DNA from: Lachnospiraceae bacterium
Lineage (GTDB): Bacteria > Bacillota > Clostridia > Lachnospirales > Lachnospiraceae
Assembly: GCA_910576385.1 (NCBI GenBank)
Contig: CAJTIR010000005.1
Span: 95,428 to 159,427, forward strand
DNA length: 64,000 nt
Direction: 5' to 3'
Below, one piece after another: positions 57,068-64,000 of this stretch. Position 1 is the stretch's first letter. The number at the start of each line of letters is the position of its first letter. The position numbers and the translations under genes are program-made. Under the pieces are notes generated by a model. It saw only the letters and a list, made by a program, of their open reading frames with translations. It had not been told where the DNA came from and did not search any database.

Positions 57068-58211
57068 TTGAATTTAATATATAAATTAGGATAAGCATTT
57101 TTAAAGAGAAATTAAAAAATAGATGATATAGTAATATATAAAATACTATTAAATTGTATAAGATTTATCTAGAAATATAACAGGAAGAATATTGATCATA
57201 TAAAAATAGATCTTGCAAGAATTACAAATGTTTTTCCTTTTCAGATTAGTATCGATATCCCTGCTTTTCAGATTCCTTGTCAATTTGATGATTTCCGCTT
57301 CTTACGGAATGTTTCTTCCGAAGATCTATTATAATAAAACCGTTCAAGGTTTCTTCAAATTTGATATCCAATATAAATATTTATCTCCATTTTTGTAATT
57401 CATTTTATGTTTTTCTAGTCTAATCAGCCATTTCATATTTGGATATTGTTTAAAAAAGTTTCTAATCACGAGTCAATCTGATAAAATGGAGTCTGGTATC
57501 TTTGATATATTGAGGTCATCAATATGTATAGCTGCATTTGCCTATAAACGGAAATAGTCATGTAAAGAAGATTATCAAAAAATACGGAATACTCATTTCT
57601 TTGTATAGAGTTCAATGTTATTTCGGTTAGAATCATTTACAATATATGTTTGTGAAAATAAATATATAGGCGCATCATTTTCATTATCAAAAGTACAGAA
57701 TCTGTTAAAGTCCAACCAAATTCCAGCTTATCTAGCTGTATGGCAACTTTGTATTTGTCCTGTTTGTCCGCAATATTCTTTATATAGATAAGGGGAGGTT
57801 TGGAACATTTTTCTATATTGTTTTGTCTATGTAGAAATATTGATTTCTTTGATTTTATCAAAAATATCTATTTATAACAAGGATGATTGGCAAATTGCTG
57901 GAAAATAATGAGATAGTTATAAGTAAATATAAAGTATATTGAGTTCAATGAAATTGAATAGTTATAGTATTCTATATTAGAAATTAAATAATATATATAT
58001 TGATGATCAAATTTACAATATCTTGTTTAGGCTGTTTTTATTTAAAATGGATTCCAATTTTTAAAATTGTACTAGATATTTTAATAGTAGTAGCTAGAAA
58101 AAGTGAATAAAAAGAGATTTTTTTTTGCTTTATTGTCACCGAAAGAATCAACTTTTATTGGAAAATTTATATAATTAGCAATAAATATTATAAGTAATAT
58201 AGCTATTGATA

Positions 58212-58227
58212 TGTTTCACGTGAAACA
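58212..58227. other. parS centromere site, perfect
   Basis: TGTTTCACGTGAAACA matches the Spo0J/ParB parS consensus and is fully palindromic. It is about 3.3 kb upstream of parA and 12 kb from oriC. Confidence 0.95.
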
Positions 58228-60035
58228 AGTATATATTTGTAAATTTTAACTATAGAATTTCTTGTTTCAATTATAAGCTAATATTCTATAAAAAAGGTTT
58301 TATTTTTATATACAAACATCGTACAAGGTGAAAGTTGTTTTTATAAACATACATGTAAATCTAACAGTTTCAATGTTGTAATTTTTATAAGATAATACTT
58401 AATATGTCCATTTAATTATTAAAAATAAGCATTTATTATTATAAAACAGTTTACCAATATATTAATCTGTAACCAGGTACTAATATAAGTTATAATCTAT
58501 ATTATAAGCAATTAAATTTATTTTTAGTTAATTCTTTGATACCTAAAATTTTATATTATTTTTATGATTTTATGAGAATTATTCTATAACTAGCATATTT
58601 ATACCAGTAAGACTTGATTAAGTAAATATATTTTTTGAGTAGTAAGTATAAGGGATATTGATATAATTAGCGTAATTATTGTTATAAGATTAATCGTTTT
58701 TTATTCCCATAAGTAATATAAATATGTAAAACTTAGTAAAATAAATATGTTTTATGGATATTAGAACAATTTCAGTCCTGGGTTCTTTTAATCACAAATA
58801 AAAACAAAGTAAAGATAACCACAAGGTTAAGTAGTTTTGCTTGCAACTATCGTGCCTCTTAGGACAAATTACTAATAATAAGCTGATATATTTCCTTTTA
58901 GAATCTTGTGGCATATTTGCCTAAATATTTAAAGGCTTTAATATAGTATTGTGTCATGGAAATAAGGCTGAATATTAAAAATATCATGGTGTCATAGAGG
59001 TATGTATATAAATATTTAGAAACATGAAACAACAAAACGGTCAAAACTGCATAAATAATTATTTTATCTTTCACAAATGGTACTCAAATTTTAACTTTGT
59101 GTTTATAACTGATTTGATTTATAATATAATTAAATAGGAAAGTAAAATATATAATTCCTAAAATTATTTATAATGTAACAAAATCTAGAGAAATTTTGCG
59201 ATATTTATCGTTTTGTGTTTATTCTATGTAATACTATAAGAGAGTAGAAATAGAAATTACCTTGATTTGTCAGTGTGGTATAATAATTATTTTGATGAAA
59301 CATCTGAGTACTTACTCAGTTTGACATATTGTAAATATAAAAACCTTTATATAGATACAAATAATAATATTATAGTATCTTTGGTCTAGGGGTTAGTTGT
59401 ATTGGCCTATATGTGGAATAGGCATTAAGCAGAATAGATTATTATACTAAGTAGTAATTCTATTTAAATGATTGGTTTTTTATGGAATAGAATGCTAAAA
59501 TATTTAACAGATCTAACATGAAATCAGTAAATATATTGTTTTTATAAATAATGTGGTTAATGTGAAATTGTTTAAAAAAATTTTTTAATTAGTTGTGGTT
59601 AATTAGATTACAAATATGATCTAGTACTATATTTTAGAAATCTTTTAAATAGAATATAAATACTTCTTTATATTTTAATATGTCAAAATGTTTTTTTGAT
59701 TGTATTAATGGATATCATAAATAAATTATGTAATTATCAGATTTAAAAGTTAATTATTTTTAATAAAAATAATACAAAGTTTACAACTTTATTTATTTAA
59801 TAATGTTTATAAGTATTCAAATAGAAAATTGTTTACAATAGTATTTATTAAGCTAATAGCTGGGAAAAAGTAAATATTATTTTGTAAGTTTTAAATATTT
59901 TACTTCTATTATCTTAACTACACTAATAAATAATGGATAATTTCTTTCAAAAATTTATAATATATAAATACTTATTTTTAAATAGATAACAAATTATAGT
60001 CTATTTTATTGACTTAGAAGTAATGTCTCATATTA

Positions 60036-60195
60036 ATAATCTTCTTTATTTGCCTATTGCAATATAGGCAAATGCAGATATTTTAATAATCAGCTTTATT
60101 TGCCTATACCCGATATAGGAAAATGTGGTTATCCATGTTGATAGTCGGTTTTACATGCCTATTGGTGATATAAGCAGATGCAATTATCCATGTTG
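60036..60195. repeat. Triplet of degenerate hairpin repeats
   Basis: Three related units of about 50-60 bases. The first has a perfect stem TTTGCCTAT/ATAGGCAAA (60049-60072), the second TTTGCCTATA/TATAGGAAAA (60099-60123), the third a decayed TGCCTAT/ATATAAGCA (60156-60178). Units two and three end with the same ATCCATGTTGATA. Confidence 0.7.
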
Positions 60196-60670
60196 ATAAT
60201 TTTTATAATAAGAAACAGAATAGAAATTAAAGATAAGTAAATTAAATTATTGTTTTATAATAAGATGATTATTCTTCTTAAAATGTATGCGGAAAGATAG
60301 TAAAATATATACTATTATAATGATAGTATTCTATATCAATATTAGTATATTGGATGGTGATGATTCTACCTCCATAGTAGAGAGGTTATGTGTTAATATC
60401 CGTAATAAAATTTAATTTGCTATGCAAGTAAGCGCCTGTGAGATGCTGGTGTCACGAACATTCATTTAGCGCCAATTATAACAAAGTAAAGAAAAAGATG
60501 AGTGAGTGTGCATAGAGATCTTATTTGCAGGACTGCTTGTGCACTTCAGCTAGAATGATGAAAACTTCTTAATAAAATATAAATGGCTATTATTAAAAAA
60601 ATTAGATAGATAAAGTGTTTTTGATAAATAATTTAAATTATAAGTTATATAAGAAAGTGTTACATTTACA

Positions 60671-60686
60671 TGTTTCACGTGAAACG
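60671..60686. other. parS centromere site, one mismatch
   Basis: TGTTTCACGTGAAACG differs from the consensus only in the last base. It lies about 0.8 kb before parA and 240 bases before the 92-bp repeat array. Confidence 0.92.
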
Positions 60687-60805
60687 TTTTGTTTTAAATA
60701 TATTTATTTATAACAAAAAATAGCAGTTGTACTAATAAAAAACAAAAAAGCAACATTTATAATTTGAAATATCAGAAATTACCTATAGTATTAAATTTAA
60801 AAAAG

Positions 60806-60814
60806 TGCTATAAT
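60806..60814 (+). promoter_or_regulatory. Candidate extended -10 upstream of the repeat array
   Basis: TGCTATAAT is an extended -10 without a clear -35. Transcription from here would run through the 92-bp repeats into parA. Confidence 0.35.
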
Positions 60815-60925
60815 AAAAATGGTAAATTCAAGAATATTTTACGGTCTATAATTTATACAATGTATGAAGACGAATAATGAATTAGTGTTTATTTATAAAC
60901 AGATTAAAAGTGTATGAAAAAAAGA

Positions 60926-61420
60926 CAGTCGCGAAGTGCTCGTAGCGATAAAAGTAGTAGACTCGAAAGAACCTCGTCAACAACATTTAAATGCATCGCA
61001 CGTAAGCGACTAAAATACAGTCGCTAAGTGCTCGTAGCGATAAAAGTAGTAGACTCGAAAGAACCTCGTCAACAACATTTAAATGCATCGCACGTAAGCG
61101 ACTAAAATACAGTCGCTAAGTGCTCGTAGCGATAAAAGTAGTAGACTCGAAAGAACCTCGTCAACAACATTTAAATGCATCGCACGTAAGCGACTAAAAT
61201 ACAGTCGCGAAGTGCTCGTAGCGATAAAAGTAGTAGACTCGAAAGAACCTCGTCAACAACATTTAAATGCATCGCACGTAAGCGACTAAAATACAGTCGC
61301 TAAGTGCTCGTAGCGATAAAAGTAGTAGACTCGAAAGAACCTCGTCAACAACATTTAAATGCATCGCACGTAAGCGACTAAAATACAGTCGCGAAGTGCT
61401 CGTAGCGATAAAAGTAGTAG
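60926..61420. repeat. Tandem array of 92-bp repeats upstream of parA
   Basis: Five full copies start at 60926, 61018, 61110, 61202 and 61294, and a 35-base partial copy at 61386. Copies are identical except for one base after CAGTCGC (G in copies 1, 4, 6; T in 2, 3, 5). Unit ends form an imperfect inverted repeat (GTCGCTAAGTGC against GCACGTAAGCGAC); across junctions AGCGACT/AGTCGCT makes a 7-base stem. Each unit also contains TCGCTA/TAGCGA and the palindromes ATTTAAAT and ATGCAT. The length is not a multiple of three and no frame is open, so it is not coding. Its G+C is clearly higher than its surroundings. Confidence 0.95.
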
Positions 61421-61488
61421 TAATAAAAATACAATTTTCATAAACTAACCTGTTTGCAGATTTGAGCATATACAGGATGGAGGAAAAT

Positions 61489-62256
61489 ATGGGAAGAATA
61501 ATAGCAATTGCCAACCAAAAAGGTGGCGTTGGAAAGACGACCACAGCGATCAATCTATCTGCATGTCTAGCCGAGGCAGGTAAGAAAGTTTTGACGATAG
61601 ATTTAGATCCGCAGGGAAATACCACTAGTGGTCTTGGATTAGAAAAAGAAGAATTAGAAAATACTGTATATGAATTGATGATAGGAAATTGTACGATCAG
61701 AGAAAGTGTACAGAAGACAAAAATAGAAAAACTTTCTGTTATTCCTTCGGATATCAATCTTGCCGGTGCAGAAATTGAATTGCTGGATATCAGTGAAAAA
61801 GAATATATATTAAAAAATGAGGTTGATTATATACAAGATGATTTCGATTTTATAATCATTGATTGTCCTCCTTCTCTTAGTATGCTTACAATTAATGCCA
61901 TGACAACAGCTAATACAGTATTAGTTCCCATTCAATGTGAATATTATGCATTGGAGGGATTAAGTCAATTGATACATACGATTAATTTGGTACAGCAAAG
62001 ATTAAATCCAGATCTTAACATGGAAGGAGTAGTCTTTACCATGTATGATGCAAGAACAAATTTATCTTTGCAGGTAGTAGAAAATGTAAAGAGTAATTTA
62101 AATACTAATATTTACAAAACAATTATACCGAGAAATATTCGTCTGGCAGAAGCCCCAAGTTATGGTTTGCCAATTAATTTATATGATACAAAATCAGCAG
62201 GTGCAGAGAGCTATCGTTTATTGGCAAAAGAAGTGATAGAAAGAGGAGATGTATAA
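61489..62256 (+). CDS. parA: Chromosome partitioning ATPase ParA (Soj)
   Basis: 255-residue Walker-type ATPase that works with ParB-parS in origin segregation and in control of DnaA. The deviant Walker A KGGVGKTT is at residues 11-18; IDLDPQGN and IIDCPPSL follow. ATG 61489 has GGAGG 5 bases upstream; the frame extends to a TTG at 61462. Only 68 bases separate it from the tandem array. Its stop overlaps the parB start (TAATG). Confidence 0.97.
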   Translation: MGRIIAIANQKGGVGKTTTAINLSACLAEAGKKVLTIDLDPQGNTTSGLGLEKEELENTVYELMIGNCTIRESVQKTKIEKLSVIPSDINLAGAEIELLDISEKEYILKNEVDYIQDDFDFIIIDCPPSLSMLTINAMTTANTVLVPIQCEYYALEGLSQLIHTINLVQQRLNPDLNMEGVVFTMYDARTNLSLQVVENVKSNLNTNIYKTIIPRNIRLAEAPSYGLPINLYDTKSAGAESYRLLAKEVIERGDV

Positions 62257-63164
62257 TGGCAGCAGCAAGAGGACTGGGAAAAGGTTTAGATATTATGCTT
62301 CCAGATAAAATTGGTACTGCAAACGCCAAAGAAGCAGGAACCAATAAAAAGCCAGAAATTGGTAAGGATATTATATTTGTTAAAATAGGAAAAATTGAGC
62401 CAAATAAAGATCAACCAAGAAAAAATTTTGATGAGGATTCTTTATTAGAATTATCTGAATCTTTGAAACAATATGGTATGCTGCAACCATTATTGGTACA
62501 AGATAAAAAAGAGTATTATGAAATTGTTGCAGGAGAGCGAAGATGGAGAGCAGCAAAGCTCGCTGGTTTAAAAGAAATTCCAGTAATTATAAAAAAGTTA
62601 ACAGATCAAGAAATAGTAGAGATCTCTTTAATTGAAAATATTCAAAGAGAAAATTTGAATCCAATTGAAGAAGCTATTGCATATAAGAGATTATTGAATG
62701 AATTTAATTTAAAACAAGATGAAGTGGCAGAAAGAGTATCTAAATCCAGGACAGCAGTTACAAATGCTATTAGGTTATTGAAATTGGATGAACGAGTGCA
62801 GAGAATGGTTATTGATGATCTTATAACTACAGGACATGCCCGCGCCCTTCTTGCTATTCCAGATCCTGAAAAACAATATATATTGGCTCAGCAAATTTTT
62901 GATGAAAAATTGAGCGTAAGGGAAACAGAAAAACTTGTAAAAAAATTGCAAAAGCCTAAGTCAGAATCATCAAAAAAGTTAGAAAATGATATGGCAGTTT
63001 TTTACGAGGATATGGAGCAAAAACTGAAAAATATTATGGGAACAAAAGTATCGATTCATCAAAAAGATAAAGAGAAAGGAAAAATTGAAATTGAGTATTA
63101 TACAAGTGATGAATTAGAGCGAATTATGGAGTTATTTCAATCCATTCATCAAATTGAAAATTAA
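62256..63164 (+). CDS. parB: Chromosome partitioning protein ParB (Spo0J)
   Basis: 302-residue parS-binding CTPase clamp. The N-terminal domain contains the conserved GERRWRAAKLAG and ENIQRENLNPIEEA motifs; a central HTH (KQDEVAERVSKSRTAVTNAIRLL) recognises parS, and a C-terminal domain dimerises. The ATG shares one base with the parA stop. Two parS sites lie upstream in this window, at 58212 and 60671. Confidence 0.97.
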   Translation: MAAARGLGKGLDIMLPDKIGTANAKEAGTNKKPEIGKDIIFVKIGKIEPNKDQPRKNFDEDSLLELSESLKQYGMLQPLLVQDKKEYYEIVAGERRWRAAKLAGLKEIPVIIKKLTDQEIVEISLIENIQRENLNPIEEAIAYKRLLNEFNLKQDEVAERVSKSRTAVTNAIRLLKLDERVQRMVIDDLITTGHARALLAIPDPEKQYILAQQIFDEKLSVRETEKLVKKLQKPKSESSKKLENDMAVFYEDMEQKLKNIMGTKVSIHQKDKEKGKIEIEYYTSDELERIMELFQSIHQIEN

Positions 63165-63225
63165 AAAAACATATGTTCTTATAAAAATAAGTAGTGGAGG
63201 AAAGTATAAAGGGAAGGAGCATAAA

Positions 63226-63768
63226 ATGGAAACCATAAGTTCAGAATTTTTAGATTTATATTTTACAGTAGATGAGTTTCTATTAGCTATTGCAATTATG
63301 GCAGCAGTTACCATACTGTCGTTTATTTTATTATTGGTTAATATGGCAAAGACAAAGAAAATCCGTAAGAAGTATGAAGCTTTTATGCAAGGAAAAAATG
63401 CAGAATCGCTTGAGGAAACTTTGGTAAAAAGAATTCAGCAGGTGGAAGAGCTATTGGAATCTGAAAGCAGAAATCGAGAAAATATTCAAGAAATTTCGGA
63501 TGCATTGAATTGTACCTTCCAAAAAATTGGTATGGTAAAATATGATGCCTTTCATGAAATGGGAGGAAAATTAAGTTTTTCATTGGCATTATTAGATCGT
63601 AAAAATGATGGTTTTATTATCAATGCTATGCATAGTAGAGAGGGTTGTTATACTTATATCAAAGAAATTTTAGATGGAAATTCTATTATTGTATTAGCGG
63701 ACGAAGAAAAAGAAGCATTGGATATTGCAATGGGAACAAAAGAGGAAAAAATAGAAAAAACGGAATAA
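63226..63768 (+). CDS. DUF4446 family membrane protein
   Basis: 180-residue protein with one membrane segment (about 18-40), a coiled-coil stretch (about 45-90) and a C-terminal domain containing KIGMVKYDAFHEMGGKLSFS, typical of DUF4446. The family is commonly found next to parB in Clostridia; its function is unknown. ATG 63226 is chosen for the GGAAGGAG site upstream; the frame is open from 63154, overlapping parB. Confidence 0.92.
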   Translation: METISSEFLDLYFTVDEFLLAIAIMAAVTILSFILLLVNMAKTKKIRKKYEAFMQGKNAESLEETLVKRIQQVEELLESESRNRENIQEISDALNCTFQKIGMVKYDAFHEMGGKLSFSLALLDRKNDGFIINAMHSREGCYTYIKEILDGNSIIVLADEEKEALDIAMGTKEEKIEKTE

Positions 63769-63858
63769 CTTAATAAAATTTAATTTAAATGGCAAAGTAA
63801 ATTGCAAAAAACTGGTTTATATTATATAATCTCGTTTTTGACACTTTAAGAATCAAGT

Positions 63859-63899
63859 AAGTGCCACAATCTCTCATAAATACTGGGACGGTGGCACTT
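63859..63899 (+). terminator. Inverted repeat after the DUF4446 gene
   Basis: Perfect 9-base arms AAGTGCCAC and GTGGCACTT with a 23-base loop. Only one further T follows, so termination is uncertain. No gene is visible from here to the window end. Confidence 0.5.
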
Positions 63900-64000
63900 T
63901 ATGCTGTATACATGAAATATAGTAATGTTTTATCTTCGCTTACTTTTTTTCTGAATTCCTTTCATTTTCCGTTTTGTTATAAACTGATAGTCCGTCCGGA

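Larger units (their letters stand above)
57068..60925. other. AT-rich non-coding stretch of about 3.9 kb
   Basis: Stop codons are dense in all frames; only two open frames of 61 and 74 codons (57213-57398 plus, 57637-57861 minus) exceed 60 codons, and neither has a credible ribosome site or family. The DNA is extremely AT-rich. Within it I see two parS sites (58212, 60671), a triplet of degenerate hairpins (60036-60195) and a patch of mixed composition at about 60350-60560. The part near 57200-57860 could be a decayed gene on the minus strand, but I cannot name it. Confidence 0.7.

Noticed and set aside
57213..57398. Open frame of 61 codons in the AT-rich gap
   Set aside because: TTG start without ribosome site, no recognisable motif, surrounded by stop-dense DNA.
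57637..57861. Open frame of 74 codons on the minus strand
   Set aside because: No ribosome site or family; it may be part of a decayed gene, but no reconstruction was convincing.
58770..58930. Possible tRNA or small RNA in a patch with some G+C
   Set aside because: No cloverleaf or T-loop consensus could be drawn.
60926..61420. CRISPR array
   Set aside because: The whole 92-bp period is conserved, with no unique spacers, so it is a plain tandem repeat; no cas genes are present.
61263..61757. 164-codon frame on the minus strand
   Set aside because: Shadow of parA that runs into the tandem repeats.
63859..63899. T-box or other riboswitch near the right edge
   Set aside because: TGGGACGGTGGCAC only loosely resembles a T-box motif; no leader architecture or downstream gene is visible.

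Overview
The window looks like the chromosomal replication-origin region of a low-GC, Gram-positive anaerobe of the Lachnospiraceae type (Clostridia). The reasons are the gene order around oriC (gyrA-gyrB-recF-yaaA-dnaN-dnaA on the minus strand; rpmH-rnpA-yidD-yidC-jag-mnmE-mnmG-rsmG, then parA-parB, on the plus strand), the DUF4446 gene after parB, a C_GCAxxG_C_C domain, and very large secreted glycosidases with lysine-rich Ig-like tails. No genus is assigned. No rRNA, tRNA, prophage or complete insertion sequence was seen.

Left third (1-36.8 kb): accessory functions, mostly L-arabinoside breakdown and sensing. Three secreted GH127-type beta-L-arabinofuranosidases (81-5090, 16176-21770, 22248-28964) and one GH51-type alpha-L-arabinofuranosidase (30779-34909) are on the minus strand. 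The second and third GH127 genes are close paralogues that also share a 32-bp promoter block. A YesM-type sensor kinase, an AraC-type response regulator and a sugar-binding lipoprotein without permease genes (9821-5244) lie directly upstream of the first GH127 gene and probably sense a product of these enzymes. Between them are a secreted zinc-metalloprotease-like protein, an XpaC/TelA pair, and a divergent ABC-class ATPase. A HigBA-like toxin-antitoxin pair (29.8-30.7 kb) is inserted between the glycosidases. A protein joining a cysteine-rich C_GCAxxG_C_C domain to a degenerate GGDEF and an intact EAL domain (35012-36766) closes this part.

Middle (37-53.7 kb): core replication, RNA processing and membrane insertion genes around a bipartite oriC. 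DnaA boxes lie both upstream of dnaA (about 45.87-46.23 kb, three perfect boxes) and between dnaA and dnaN (44.06-44.39 kb). Transcription diverges from the origin.

Right (53.8-64 kb): an alpha/beta-hydrolase-like protein with an apparently incomplete catalytic triad, a soluble DegS/DegU-like two-component pair, then about 4.6 kb of very AT-rich DNA without credible genes. This gap holds a 206-bp foldback element, two parS sites, a triplet of degenerate hairpin repeats and, just before parA, five full copies plus a partial copy of a 92-bp tandem repeat much richer in G+C than its surroundings. parA, parB and a DUF4446 membrane protein follow. The parS/tandem-repeat/parAB block is the most unusual part of the window.
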